64,000 bases of DNA from Gaiellasilicea sp963829845 (GCA_963829845.1 CAWHKD010000019.1:124001-188000); one strand, 5' to 3'; counted from the first letter of the stretch, positions 48,431 to 57,232 are shown. A program made the numbers and translations. The notes: generated by a model from the letters alone, not told the origin.

Positions 48431-49923
48431 CAGTGGATCGGCATTGCGGTCGGGTTCAGCCGCAACTTCGGCACGAACTGGCGCGCGTGCGGAAGGACGG
48501 CCCACGCGACGAGGCTGCCGAGAGCGGCGAGAACTGCGGCTGCGATGAAGGCGTGCTGGATGCCGGCGGCGCCTTGGGTTCCGGCGAGCGCTCCGGTTGT
48601 GCCGGCTGCGATCGTCGAGAAGATCGCGACTCCGATCGTGCCGCCGATCTCATGGCCGGTCGAGTTGAGCCCGGAAAGCATGCCGGTCTCATCTTCGCGG
48701 GCGCCGGTGAGGATCGCGACCGAGACGGCGACGACGGCGACGCCGAGACCGACCCCCGCAACAAGCATCCCGGGCAGCACATCCCGGACGTAGCTGCCGT
48801 TCTCGCCGACGTGGGCGAGAAGCGTCATCCCGCCCGCGGCGACGAGGAACGCTCCGGCAAGCGGCCCGCGGACGCCGTGGTGGCCGACGATGTGACCGGC
48901 TGCGTGCGCGCCGAGCCCGGCCGCGACGGCGAGTGGGATGAACGCGAGGCCGGTCGCGAGCGGCCCCATGCCGAGCACGTTCTGGAGGTAGAGCGAGCTG
49001 AGCAGGAAGAGGCCGAAGATCGACCCGGCCGCAGCCAGCATCAGGAACAGACCGCCGCCGACTGCGCGATCCGCCAGCCGCTCGATCTGCAGCAGCGGTG
49101 CATGAGTGCGGCGCTCGAGCGCGGCAAACGCTGCGAGTCCAGCGAGGCCGCCGGCTCCAACCGCCAGCGTCTGCAGCGACGTCCAGCCAGTGCTCTGGCC
49201 CCGAGCGATCGCGAAGACGATCGCGCCGAGGGACGAGGTAGCGATCAGTGCTCCGCGCAGGTCGAAGCCGCGCCAGCGTGGCTTGCTCGCGTCCGACGGG
49301 ATGACCCTGAGGGCGGCGATCGCGAGCGCGGCGGCGACCGGGAGATTGACGTAGAAGATCATCCGCCAGTCCGTCAGCTCGGTGAGGAGCCCGCCGACGA
49401 GGACGCCGACCGCTGCGCCAGCGCCGCCAACGGCTCCCCAGGCTGCGAGAGCTTTGGCGCGGTGGTTGCCGTGGAACGTGGTCATGATGATCGCCAGGGC
49501 GGCCGGCGAGAGCATCGCCGCGCCGAGGCCCTGGCCCGCGCGTGCGGCGAACAGGGCTTCGGCGCTCGAAGCCATCGCGGAGGCGAAGGACGAGACGGTG
49601 AAGACGGCAAGGCCGGTGAGAAACATCCGCCGCCGCCCGATCAAGTCGGCGGCGCGGCCGCCGAAGAGCAGCAGGCTGCCGAAGATGAGCGAGTAGCTCG
49701 TGATCGTCCAGCTGACGTCGGGGCCGCTGATCTGCAGATCCTGTGCGAGGCTCGGCAGGGCGATATTCACGGCCGTGATGTCGAGGATGACCATCAGCTG
49801 GGCAACAAGCAGAACGAACAGCAAGACGAGTCCGCCGCGCATGGGGCCCTCCGCTCGTGCTGCGTGCGAACTGTGCGAGCCCGCCTGCTTGGTGCTTCCC
49901 GATCCCTTCGTCGTATGGAGCAT
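48430..49923 (-). CDS. DHA2-type MFS drug exporter
   Basis: 497 aa with about fourteen hydrophobic helices. Family motifs are VILDITAVNIALPSLAQDL (motif D1), GGRAADLIGRRRMFLTGLAVFTVSS (motif A) and GAVGGAGAAVGVLVGGLLTELTDWRMIFYVNLPV (motif C). It is a proton-driven multidrug efflux pump of the EmrB/QacA type. The ATG at 49923 has AGAGG nine bases upstream. It is first in the operon with tetR. Its promoter lies in the 193-base divergent region shared with the cyclase-family gene. Confidence 0.92.
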   Translation of the reverse strand: MLHTTKGSGSTKQAGSHSSHAARAEGPMRGGLVLLFVLLVAQLMVILDITAVNIALPSLAQDLQISGPDVSWTITSYSLIFGSLLLFGGRAADLIGRRRMFLTGLAVFTVSSFASAMASSAEALFAARAGQGLGAAMLSPAALAIIMTTFHGNHRAKALAAWGAVGGAGAAVGVLVGGLLTELTDWRMIFYVNLPVAAALAIAALRVIPSDASKPRWRGFDLRGALIATSSLGAIVFAIARGQSTGWTSLQTLAVGAGGLAGLAAFAALERRTHAPLLQIERLADRAVGGGLFLMLAAAGSIFGLFLLSSLYLQNVLGMGPLATGLAFIPLAVAAGLGAHAAGHIVGHHGVRGPLAGAFLVAAGGMTLLAHVGENGSYVRDVLPGMLVAGVGLGVAVVAVSVAILTGAREDETGMLSGLNSTGHEIGGTIGVAIFSTIAAGTTGALAGTQGAAGIQHAFIAAAVLAALGSLVAWAVLPHARQFVPKLRLNPTAMPIH

Positions 49924-49944
49924 CTCGCATTCCTCTCTAAATTG

Positions 49945-49991
49945 GACAACGCTGTCTGCATTACTAAATCAGACATCCGTGTCTGAGTCAA
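49945..49991 (-). promoter_or_regulatory. Efflux promoter with two TetR-type operators
   Basis: On the minus strand, TTGACT (49991-49986) is a -35 box, and an AT-rich TTTAGTAAT about 17 bases further is the -10 region. TCAGACATCCGTGTCTGA (49969-49986) fills the spacer exactly. A second GACA-N4-TGTC palindrome lies at 49945-49956, 27 bases away centre to centre. Confidence 0.65.
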
Positions 49992-50116
49992 GAGGAATGT
50001 GCCGTCCCGCAGCGCGCGTGCTCGGGGAGGGCTGGCTTCGGCGTTCCGACCTGTTTGAACAGGGACGCCTGGAGGCATAGCTTCGACAGCGGAGACCACT
50101 CGAGAAGGAGGATTCG

Positions 50117-50965
50117 ATGTGCGTCCCAGGGACGATCGAGGCCGTTCGCAGCCAGGTCGAGCCGGTGGAGGAGACGAAGGCGCCGCGGCTCGACCGCCGC
50201 GCGGCGCTGCTCCTCGGCGCGGGCACCGCGCTTGCAGCTGCGCTGCCCGGCGGCGCGCGGGCGGCGGGACAGGGCGGCGGGAAGCAGGCGCAGGATCTGA
50301 CGCATCTCTTCCGTGTCGGGATACCGATGTTCCCCGGTGTCCCCCGGCCCTCGCGCGAGACGTTTGTGACCGTGCCCGTCAACGGTTTCTACGGACAGAT
50401 CTGGAACTTCTGGGAGCACACGGGAACGCATCTCGACGTGCCCGCCCACTTCATCGTCGGCGGCCGCACGACCCCGCAGCTCACGCTCGACGAGCTGATG
50501 GCGCCAATTGCCGTCATCGACATCTCCGAGCGCGCTGCGCACGAGCCGGACACCGTCGTCACGACGGATGACCTGCACCGCTACGAGCGGGGGCACGGAA
50601 AGATCAAGCATGGCTCGCTCGTCGCGATGAACTCGGGGTGGGACGCGCGGGCGGGCAGCGAGGCGGCGTACCGGAACACCGACGCATCCGGGACGATGCA
50701 CTTCCCCGGCTGGAGCGAGGACGCGATCGAGTGGCTGATCGGCGAGCGCAGCATCGGGGCGATCGGGGTCGACACACTCAGCCTCGATCCGGGGAACGCG
50801 ACCGCGTTCGTCGCGCATGTCGCGCTTCTGTCCGCGAACCGGTTTGGGATCGAGAACCTCGCCAATCTGGGCGCGATCCCGCCCAAGGGCGCGACGGCGT
50901 TCGTCGGCGTCATCCCCTGGGAGGAGGGTTCCGGCGGGCCGGCCCGGGTGGTTGCGACCTGGTGA
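50117..50965 (+). CDS. TAT-exported cyclase-family hydrolase
   Basis: 282 aa with AAGGAGG upstream of the ATG. The N-terminus LDRRAALLLGAGTALAAALPGGARA is a twin-arginine signal. The mature domain belongs to the cyclase family (PF04199, kynurenine-formamidase-like): FWEHTGTHLDVPAHFIVGG contains the HxGTHxDxPxH metal motif, and LVAMNSGWDAR and FPGWSEDAIEWLIGERSIGAIGVDTLSLDPGN continue the pattern. It would hydrolyse an amide or lactone outside the cell. It is divergent from the drug exporter, so a role in modifying a toxic compound is possible. Confidence 0.88.
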   Translation: MCVPGTIEAVRSQVEPVEETKAPRLDRRAALLLGAGTALAAALPGGARAAGQGGGKQAQDLTHLFRVGIPMFPGVPRPSRETFVTVPVNGFYGQIWNFWEHTGTHLDVPAHFIVGGRTTPQLTLDELMAPIAVIDISERAAHEPDTVVTTDDLHRYERGHGKIKHGSLVAMNSGWDARAGSEAAYRNTDASGTMHFPGWSEDAIEWLIGERSIGAIGVDTLSLDPGNATAFVAHVALLSANRFGIENLANLGAIPPKGATAFVGVIPWEEGSGGPARVVATW

Positions 50966-50996
50966 GCTGATCTGCGAAATGTGAAAGGCTCGCCGG

Positions 50997-51995
50997 GTGA
51001 ACCGGCAGATCACACTCGCGGCGCGCCCCGAAGGCCAGCCCAAAGAGTCCGACTTCGCGCTCGTCGAGGGCGAGGTTCCGGCGGTGGGGTCGGGGGAGGT
51101 GCTCGTGCGCTCGCAGTGGCTCTCGCTCGACCCGTACATGCGTGGGCGGATGAGCACGGCGCGTTCGTACGCCAAGCCGACGGAGGTCGGCGAGCCGATG
51201 ACCGGGCAGGTGGTGGGGAAGGTCGTCGAGAGCCAGGACTCACGCTTCGTGCCTGGCGACACCGTCGTCGGGCAGCTGGGCTGGCAGGACTACGCCGTCG
51301 CGCGCGGCGGCTCGCTACGCAAGCTCGATGCGGACCTGGCGCCGCCGCAGACGGCCCTGCACGTCCTCGGCGCAACCGGCCTGACGGCGTATTTCGGCCT
51401 CTTCGACGTCGGAAAGGCCAAGCCGGGCGACACCGTCGTCGTCTCTGCTGCCTCCGGCGCCGTCGGTCAGGTCGTCGGACAGCTCGCCAAGATCGCCGGC
51501 TGCGGCCCCGTCGTCGGGCTCGCGGGCACGCCGGAGAAGGTCGCCGACCTGACCGAGCTCTACGGCTACGACGTCGGGATCGACTACAAGCGCGACGACG
51601 TCAACGCGCGCCTGAAGGAAGCGTGCCCCAAGGGCGTCGACGTGTACTTCGACAACGTCGGCGGCGCGCTCTCGGAGACGATCTTCCGCCGGCTCGCGCT
51701 TGGAGCGCGCGTCCCGGTCTGCGGGCAGATCTCGCAGTACAACCTCGCCGAACCCGAGCTGGCGCCTCGCAACCTCGGCTTTCTGATCGTCTTCCGTGCC
51801 CGGCTCGAGGGGTTCCTGATCTACGACTACGCCCATCGCTTTCCCGAGGGCCTGCAGCGCCTCGGCCGCTGGCTCGCCGAGGGCAAGCTCACCTATCGCG
51901 AGGACGTGACCGAGGGCCTCGAGAACGCTCCGGCGGCGTTCATCGGCATGCTCAACGGTGAAAACCGCGGCAAGACGCTCGTCAAGCTCAGCTAG
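50997..51995 (+). CDS. Zinc-independent MDR oxidoreductase (CurA/PGR2 type)
   Basis: 332 aa from a GTG. The catalytic N-domain includes VRSQWLSLDPYMRGRMS. The NADP Rossmann region is VLGATGLTAYFGLFDVGKAKPGDTVVVSAASGAVGQVVGQLAKIAGC with AASGAVG, followed by GVDVYFDNVGGALSETIFRRLALGARVPVCGQISQYN. There are no structural zinc cysteines, as in the leukotriene-B4-dehydrogenase and CurA group, which reduce enones with NADPH. It is 32 bases after the cyclase gene on the same strand, and its 3' end overlaps the convergent DUF72 gene by eight bases. Confidence 0.9.
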   Translation: MNRQITLAARPEGQPKESDFALVEGEVPAVGSGEVLVRSQWLSLDPYMRGRMSTARSYAKPTEVGEPMTGQVVGKVVESQDSRFVPGDTVVGQLGWQDYAVARGGSLRKLDADLAPPQTALHVLGATGLTAYFGLFDVGKAKPGDTVVVSAASGAVGQVVGQLAKIAGCGPVVGLAGTPEKVADLTELYGYDVGIDYKRDDVNARLKEACPKGVDVYFDNVGGALSETIFRRLALGARVPVCGQISQYNLAEPELAPRNLGFLIVFRARLEGFLIYDYAHRFPEGLQRLGRWLAEGKLTYREDVTEGLENAPAAFIGMLNGENRGKTLVKLS

Positions 51996-52947
51996 CCAGC
52001 AGGCGCTTCAGCATCAGCGCGTTCGCTGGAGCCTGCGCGACCTCGCCCTTGGCCGGATCGCCCGCGACCTCTTCCGGCTCGAGCCCCTCGAGGCCCGTGG
52101 CAGGCATCGCCGAGCGGCCGTTGTTGTTGAACATCGCGTAGACGGACTCCGTTTCGCCGGCGAGCTCGTGCAGCGGCTCGACCCAGTCTGCGAGCTCCTC
52201 TTCCGAGTAGAGGTAGTCGAACCGCTCGGCTGCGCTGCCGGTGCGCTTGTTCCAAGTGGCGGCGTTCCGCCCGTGGAAGCGGACGTACGCGGTCTTGCTC
52301 GTCCTGCCGACGACCGTCGGGACGAGGTTCTTCGCGTCCGTCTTCGGTGCGTCGACGATCACGTACGTCGCGCCGATCGACTCGAGGAACGCCAACGTCT
52401 GCCCGCGGTTCTCCTCGTCGAGCCAGCTTCGGTGCCGGAACTCGACGAGCGCCTCATCGCCGTCGAGCTGCTCGACAGCCCACGCGAGATAGTCGAGCGA
52501 GATCGGCTTGTAGACGACGTAGGGCGGGAACTGGAGCAGGACCCCGCCCAGCTTGCCGCGCTCGCGGAGCGGTTCCAAGGCCCGGTGGAAGCGGCGGAAC
52601 ACCTCCGCGCGGAGCTCCCGCGAGGGCCGGTCGACCCGGCCCCGTTCGTCGACGGGCATCACGTCGCGGAGATCTTCGGGCAGCGCGTCCAGTTTGACGG
52701 GATGGCGCGTCATCAGCCCGAACGCCTTCACGTGCATCGTGAAGTCGGCGGGTGTCCGCTCGGCCCAGTTGCCGACGAGCTCCGCGTCCGGCAGGCGGTA
52801 ATAGGTGGAGTTCGCCTCCACCGTGTCGAACCGCTCGGCGTAGTGGCGGATCCGCGCTTCGCCGGAGCGGACGTTCTTCGGGTACCAGACCTTCGTCAGC
52901 GTCTCGTCCGCCCAGGAGCAGGTGCCGACGCGAACGGTTGCGCTCAT
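51988..52947 (-). CDS. DUF72 protein (TIM-barrel)
   Basis: 319 aa. RVGTCSWADETLTKVWYPKNV, RFDTVEANSTYYRLP, FTMHVKAFGLMTRHPVKL, GVLLQFPPYVV, LVEFRHRSWLDEE and AYVRFHGRNAATW are the successive strand motifs of the DUF72/YecE family. It is a predicted TIM-barrel, with possible nucleic-acid or sugar chemistry, but experimental function is lacking. The C-terminus ends NALMLKRLLAS, the typical DUF72 end. The ATG lies 46 bases from a perfect 13-bp inverted repeat that may be part of its leader or of the preceding gene's terminator. Confidence 0.9.
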   Translation of the reverse strand: MSATVRVGTCSWADETLTKVWYPKNVRSGEARIRHYAERFDTVEANSTYYRLPDAELVGNWAERTPADFTMHVKAFGLMTRHPVKLDALPEDLRDVMPVDERGRVDRPSRELRAEVFRRFHRALEPLRERGKLGGVLLQFPPYVVYKPISLDYLAWAVEQLDGDEALVEFRHRSWLDEENRGQTLAFLESIGATYVIVDAPKTDAKNLVPTVVGRTSKTAYVRFHGRNAATWNKRTGSAAERFDYLYSEEELADWVEPLHELAGETESVYAMFNNNGRSAMPATGLEGLEPEEVAGDPAKGEVAQAPANALMLKRLLAS

Positions 52948-52992
52948 CCCGCGATCCTAGACCGCGGGACGAGCGCTGCCGAGTCGGCGCAG

Positions 52993-53022
52993 GATGAGCA
53001 TCCGCCGAAGCGGATGCTCATC
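52993..53022. repeat. Perfect 13-bp inverted repeat
   Basis: GATGAGCATCCGC (52993-53005), CGAA loop, GCGGATGCTCATC (53010-53022). It lies between the glycosidase terminator and the DUF72 start. It could be a second terminator or an RNA leader hairpin. Confidence 0.6.
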
Positions 53023-53057
53023 GCGCTAAGACCCTGAAGGGGCCGCTTTGCGGCCCC
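53022..53057 (-). terminator. Hairpin terminator with conserved CTTCAGGG tail
   Basis: On the minus strand GGGGCCGC, AAA loop, GCGGCCCC (53057-53039), then TTCAGGGTCTTAGCGC. It starts 20 bases after the stop at 53078. It is the third copy of the terminator class seen at 189-151 and 40353-40388. Confidence 0.7.
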
Positions 53058-53077
53058 GGGGATCAGTTCATTGTCGG

Positions 53078-54493
53078 TTACGACGCGACGATCGTCAGCT
53101 CGCGCGAGGCTGCGCCGCCGTTTGCCGTGTTCGCGTCGAGGCGTACGACGTACGTCGACTTCTTCGCCGGCTTGAAGCCTGCGAGCCGGAAGCGGGCGAT
53201 CGCATCGGGACCGAGCGTCGTCGCCGGCTGGCCGCCCGCGACCTGCTTGCCGCGCAGGAAGACGCGGTAGTTGATTCCCACGGTATCGCCGAAGCGGACG
53301 TTCGCCGCCAGTTCGCGCAACGGCACCGCGACCGACGGGGAGGCGATCCCGCCGCGGACGTTGACCAGGGGGTTTCTGGCGTCCACGGACTTCGCCGCCG
53401 AGCGGAAGCGGGCGAGGGCGGGCTTCGCGGCCCCGCTCTTCGTCAGTAGGCCGCTCTGCCAGACGCTCGTCGTGTCGTCCCGGAAGATGAACCAGACGAA
53501 CATGTCGACGCGCGGATCCTTCTTCGCGAGCGCGATCGCCTGGGTCGTGTACGCGGCCTGCTGGGCGCGCGAGACGCCCTTCGGCTCGCCGTCCTGCTTC
53601 GTCTCATGCCCGTATTCGGTGATCCAGATGCGGACGCCCTTGCGCTTGAACCACGTGTCGAGCGACTGCTCGAAGCGGGGCAGCGACGTCAGCGTCACGT
53701 TCGGCCACTTCACCTTCTGCGTCGGCTTCAGGTACTGCGGCGTCGGATAGGGATGATGCGCCCAAGCGGCGAACTTGAGCCGCGGGTTGGCGGCCGCGAC
53801 GAGCTGGGCGAAGCGGCCGGGCGAGTGCGTGTCCGAGTTGCCGTTCAGCTTCTTGTCTCGGCCGTGCGAGGAGGTCGAGCCGATCGCGACCTGCGCGCGC
53901 GAGTTGGCGGCCTTGATCCCCGCGTAGGCGGCGGCGTACATCTTCGCGTACAGCCGCGGGCCGACCGAGCGCCCCTTGGCGTCGAACTGCGGGGAGAGGA
54001 AGAGCTGCAGGTTCGACTCGTTCCAAATCGAGTAGCGCCCGACCCACGGGTACTGGGCGTTCCGGCCGGAGTACCGCGCTGCGACGGCGCGCGAGAAGTT
54101 CTTCAGGTCGTTGACGTTCCTGGGCACGACGTTCGGCTTCTTGCCGCCGTTCGCCCACTTGGGCGTGCCCCAGATCGTGATCACCACTTCGAGACCGCGC
54201 TGCTGCGCGTTGCGGACGAGCTCGTCGATGTCGGAGAAACGGTACGCCGGGTCGAACGGGTTTGCCGCGTTCGCGGGCCGGGTCGGCGCGGTCTTCGACC
54301 AGTCGACCAGCGTGCGCACGATCGTGGCGTTGGCGCTGCGCGCCTGGGCGAGCACCTCGGTCCGGTTCGGGTTCCAGCGGAAGGCGACGTCGTCGTGGAA
54401 ACCGACATACATCCGCGGCGCCGAGCTTGCGACCGCCGGTGAAAGCAGTGCTGCAAGGGCCGCGACGAGGCAGAGCTGCGTCACTCGTCTCAC
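53078..54493 (-). CDS. Secreted clan-A glycoside hydrolase-like protein
   Basis: 471 aa if started at the GTG at 54493, which has AAGGAG six bases upstream. The ATG two codons earlier abuts the site. A signal peptide (VTQLCLVAALAALLSPAVASSA) precedes a TIM barrel. Strands include MYVGFHDDVAF, TIVRTLVDW, GLEVVITIWGTPKWANG and GRYSIWNESNLQLF, whose WNE supplies the acid/base Glu. WITEYGHETKQDG supplies the nucleophile. This is the GH5/GH39-like pattern of exported beta-glycosidases. The C-terminal about 90 residues (ELAANVRFGDTVGINYRVFLRGK...) form a beta-sandwich. The substrate is unknown. Confidence 0.82.
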   Translation of the reverse strand: MRRVTQLCLVAALAALLSPAVASSAPRMYVGFHDDVAFRWNPNRTEVLAQARSANATIVRTLVDWSKTAPTRPANAANPFDPAYRFSDIDELVRNAQQRGLEVVITIWGTPKWANGGKKPNVVPRNVNDLKNFSRAVAARYSGRNAQYPWVGRYSIWNESNLQLFLSPQFDAKGRSVGPRLYAKMYAAAYAGIKAANSRAQVAIGSTSSHGRDKKLNGNSDTHSPGRFAQLVAAANPRLKFAAWAHHPYPTPQYLKPTQKVKWPNVTLTSLPRFEQSLDTWFKRKGVRIWITEYGHETKQDGEPKGVSRAQQAAYTTQAIALAKKDPRVDMFVWFIFRDDTTSVWQSGLLTKSGAAKPALARFRSAAKSVDARNPLVNVRGGIASPSVAVPLRELAANVRFGDTVGINYRVFLRGKQVAGGQPATTLGPDAIARFRLAGFKPAKKSTYVVRLDANTANGGAASRELTIVAS

Positions 54494-54585
54494 GGGCATC
54501 TCCTTTGCAAATGATATGGAGCGCAAAAGGGTAGCGACCTCGTGTGAGGACGGTGTTAGTTCCGTTTTCGGCTTGTTCGAGCCGT

Positions 54586-55626
54586 TCAGGCAGCCGTGCG
54601 GAGCGCTTCTATCTCGCGTGAGACGGCGAGCCGCTCGAGTGCCGTCGCCTCGATCTGGCGGACCCGCTCACGCGTGATCCCGAGCCGCCGCCCGATCTCC
54701 TCCAGGGACTGCGGCTCCTCGACGCCGAGGCCGTAGCGGAGGCCGAGCACCGTTTGCTCCCGCTCCGGCAGGCTCTCGAGGGCCTTGTGCAGCGTCGATT
54801 CGGTGAGGCTGACCTCGACCTCCTCCTCGACCCCGCCCGCGGCAACGCCGACGAGGTCGCCGATCGAGGCGTCGTTGTCGTCGCCGATCGGCTTGTCGAG
54901 GCTCGTCACCGCACGGGCGGCCTCGCGCACCTCCTTCAGGTGCTTGAGCGAGATCCTCGAGGCTGCGGAGACCTCATCGTCGGTCGGCGGACGTCCGAGC
55001 TTGGCCATCAGCTCGCGCTCGGCGCGCCCGATCTTCTGCTCGCGGTCGGCGATGTGGACGGGGATCCGGATCGTCCGCGACTTGTTCGCGACGCCACGCT
55101 GGACCGCCTGCCGGATCCACCAGGTCGCATACGTCGAAAACTTGTACCCGCGCCTCCAGTCGAACTTCTCGACAGCGCGGATCAGCCCGATCACGCCTTC
55201 CTGGATCAGGTCGAGGAGCGAGAGCCCGTGACCCTGATACTTCTTCGCGATCGAAACGACGAGGCGGAGGTTCGAGTTGATCATCCTGTTCTTCGCGTCG
55301 ATGTCGCCGCGCTCGATCCGCTTCGCCAGCTCGACCTCCTCGGCGGCGGTCAGGAGCGCGTAACGTCCGGCCTCGTTGAGGAAGAGCTGCAACGAGTCGG
55401 TGGTCGCCGCTGCGAGGTCGCCGTTGACGTAGGTCGCGTCCCCGGCCGTCGCGCGCCCGCAGTCGTCCGAGAGGCTGATCCCGCGCTCGTCGAGTTCCTG
55501 GTAGAGGCTCTCGAGCTCCTCGTCCTCGAGCTCGAGATCCTGGATCGCGGCGCTGAACTCGGAGAGGTTGAGGCACCCGGCCTCCTCGCCGGCGTCAAGC
55601 ATCGGTGCGAGCGTCTCGCGACTCAT
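54586..55626 (-). CDS. RNA polymerase sigma factor, RpoD/SigA family
   Basis: 346 aa from the ATG at 55626 with AAAAGGAG upstream. An acidic region 1.1-like N-terminus (EFSAAIQDLELEDEELESLYQELDERGI) is followed by region 1.2 (DSLQLFLNEAGRYALLTAAEEVELAKRIERGD), region 2 (KNRMINSNLRLVVSIAKKYQGHGLSLLDLIQEGVIGLIRAVEKFDWRRGYKFSTYATWWIRQAVQRG), region 3 and region 4 (LPEREQTVLGLRYGL...SLEEIGRRLGITRERVRQIEATALERL). It is a group 1 or group 2 sigma. The short N-terminus and the missing Asp-rich stretch could mean a group 2 HrdB-like paralogue. It is monocistronic, divergent from a small secreted protein. Confidence 0.92.
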   Translation of the reverse strand: MSRETLAPMLDAGEEAGCLNLSEFSAAIQDLELEDEELESLYQELDERGISLSDDCGRATAGDATYVNGDLAAATTDSLQLFLNEAGRYALLTAAEEVELAKRIERGDIDAKNRMINSNLRLVVSIAKKYQGHGLSLLDLIQEGVIGLIRAVEKFDWRRGYKFSTYATWWIRQAVQRGVANKSRTIRIPVHIADREQKIGRAERELMAKLGRPPTDDEVSAASRISLKHLKEVREAARAVTSLDKPIGDDNDASIGDLVGVAAGGVEEEVEVSLTESTLHKALESLPEREQTVLGLRYGLGVEEPQSLEEIGRRLGITRERVRQIEATALERLAVSREIEALRTAA

Positions 55627-55790
55627 CTCTCTCCTTTTCCCCGCGTCGCGGTCACCATAACCCCTGTCCGAAGTGGACATCTAGCGTCGACGCGTGCCGG
55701 TTGCGATCGTGACGAAGATGACACGCTCTCGTTTCCCACTCGTTCGAGACACGCCCCTAGCGTGGATTGTGTCGAAGAGGAGGTTGGGAG

Positions 55791-56270
55791 ATGCGAAAGC
55801 TGTCAGTGCGGGCCGGGTTCGCGCTTCTGGCGGCGCTCGCCTCGCTGGCGGGTGTCGGCGGAGCTCAGGCCCACAGCCTGATCAACTCGGGGAACGTCTA
55901 CGACAACGGAAGCCAGTGCGTCTACAACTGGACCGCCCAGGCTCACTCGTACAACTCCGTCCTCGTCCGTTCCCTGACGAACACGCCTCCGTTCTCCTTC
56001 CCGGTCGCGAACTGCACGTACACCAACTCGAAGCCGAATGGGTACCTGGCCGGGCGCTGGGAGTCGTGGAAGTGGGGCCCGAACGTGGGGGCGTGGCTGG
56101 TCTGCGGGACGCAAGGCTGGAATTACGGGGGTGGGAACGAGCTCCAGGTCGGCCGGTCCACGACCGGCTGTGGCGGCGGCTACTACCTGCTCCAGGGTGG
56201 GGCCTTCGTCTACAACGGCGGCTGGGTGGGCGGGTGGCTGACCACCGACTACGAGTGGCTCTGGTCGTGA
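55791..56270 (+). CDS. Small secreted Gly/Trp/Tyr-rich protein (hypothetical)
   Basis: 159 aa from the ATG at 55791, after AGGAGG. A signal peptide (VRAGFALLAALASLAGVGGAQAHS) precedes a domain with four cysteines and many Trp, Tyr, Asn and Gly residues (GRWESWKWGPNVGAWLVCGTQGWNYGGGNELQVG; CGGGYYLLQGGAFVYNGGWVGGWLTTDYEWLW). The composition suggests a carbohydrate- or surface-binding extracellular protein. No family was recognised. It begins a run of four small plus-strand genes ahead of the dehydrogenase E1 gene. Confidence 0.6.
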   Translation: MRKLSVRAGFALLAALASLAGVGGAQAHSLINSGNVYDNGSQCVYNWTAQAHSYNSVLVRSLTNTPPFSFPVANCTYTNSKPNGYLAGRWESWKWGPNVGAWLVCGTQGWNYGGGNELQVGRSTTGCGGGYYLLQGGAFVYNGGWVGGWLTTDYEWLWS

Positions 56271-56283
56271 AGGGGGTGACGGA

Positions 56284-56637
56284 ATGAGAGAGCGACTGCT
56301 CCTGCTCGGGATCGCGGCGCTGCTGGCCGCTGTGTTGGGCGTCGGCTACGCAGCGTCGGTCGGCAATGAGAGGCCGACACATCTGCCCAGCTTGTCCGCC
56401 GAGGAGGTCTACGTGGCCGGGCCGGATGGCGAGGCGCTGAAGTGCAACGGAAAGCTGGCCAAGGTGAACCGGTCGACGCTTGGCGGCCGGATCCCGCCGC
56501 TGACGCCGGATCAGGCTGCGCAGCAGAGCGTACTCGTGCGCCCACGGGTGAAGGTCGCCCGCTGCGAGAAGGGTGCGAAGGGGAACGAGACGGGCCGAGT
56601 CGTCTTCGTCGACGACCCCGGGGCGGGCACGCCATAA
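56284..56637 (+). CDS. Secreted protein with conserved Cys pair (hypothetical)
   Basis: 117 aa, 13 bases after the preceding stop, with GAAGGGGGTGACGG upstream. A hydrophobic N-terminus (LLLLGIAALLAAVLGVGYAA) is followed by LPSLSAEEVYVAGPDGEALKCNG and KVARCEKGAKGNETGRVVFVDDPG. The two cysteines could form a disulfide outside the cell. No family is recognised. It is probably cotranscribed with the previous secreted protein. Confidence 0.55.
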   Translation: MRERLLLLGIAALLAAVLGVGYAASVGNERPTHLPSLSAEEVYVAGPDGEALKCNGKLAKVNRSTLGGRIPPLTPDQAAQQSVLVRPRVKVARCEKGAKGNETGRVVFVDDPGAGTP

Positions 56638-56697
56638 CGGGTGGGTCGAGGGGTGGGCGCTTGGGTAATTGCGCTCACCCCTCGTTACACTCTCGGC

Positions 56698-56964
56698 GTG
56701 ATCTGGGAGCTCGTGTTCATGCTCGTGATCCTGAAGATCCCGGTCGTCTATCTCTGCTGGGTGGTCTGGTGGGCGGTCCGAGCCGAGCCGGAGCCGCTCG
56801 AGGGCGCCGGACGCCTGGCGCCGGTCCTCCCCCGGCAGCCGGACTGCGACTGGCGCCGGCAGCGGCTCGAAAGGAGCCGCCGCGGCCGTCCCGGGCCGCG
56901 CGGTGGTGGACGCGCACGCCCGCCGGAACGCATCCTCCACGCTCGCGGTAGGCTGGCGCGATGA
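56698..56964 (+). CDS. Small membrane protein with basic tail (hypothetical)
   Basis: 88 aa from a GTG at 56698. One long hydrophobic span (IWELVFMLVILKIPVVYLCWVVWWAV, about 2-27) is followed by a cytoplasmic tail rich in Arg, Pro and Gly (RRQRLERSRRGRPGPRGGGRARPPERIL). It overlaps the next gene by four bases (ATGA). The function is unknown. A short single-span protein of this kind is often an oxidase or transporter accessory, but nothing here shows it. Confidence 0.5.
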   Translation: MIWELVFMLVILKIPVVYLCWVVWWAVRAEPEPLEGAGRLAPVLPRQPDCDWRRQRLERSRRGRPGPRGGGRARPPERILHARGRLAR

Positions 56965-57230
56965 GCTCGTACGAGAGCAGCGACGCGCACCGCTGGTCGA
57001 CCGCCGACACCGTCGCGGGCTTTCTGGCGACGCTGTCGATCTTCGCGAGCGCGATCGGCCTGGTCTGGCACCCGATGCGGCTCGTCCCTGCCGCAATCCT
57101 GATCGCCCTGATCGCGGCCCGGATGTCGGCGCGCAACGAGCGCGTCGCCTTCATCGCCGTGATCGCCGGCGTGGTCTGCTGGACGGTCGGGATGGCGATC
57201 GCGGTCGTCACCGAGAACCCGCTCTACTGA
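56961..57230 (+). CDS. Small three-helix membrane protein (hypothetical)
   Basis: 89 aa with three hydrophobic segments (TVAGFLATLSIFASAIGLVW; LVPAAILIALIAARM; VAFIAVIAGVVCWTVGMAIAVVT). It starts in ATGA with the previous gene and ends two bases before the ATG of the E1 gene. It is therefore coupled to both and may be cotranscribed with 2-oxoglutarate dehydrogenase. No family function is known. Confidence 0.6.
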   Translation: MSSYESSDAHRWSTADTVAGFLATLSIFASAIGLVWHPMRLVPAAILIALIAARMSARNERVAFIAVIAGVVCWTVGMAIAVVTENPLY

Positions 57231-57232
57231 GC

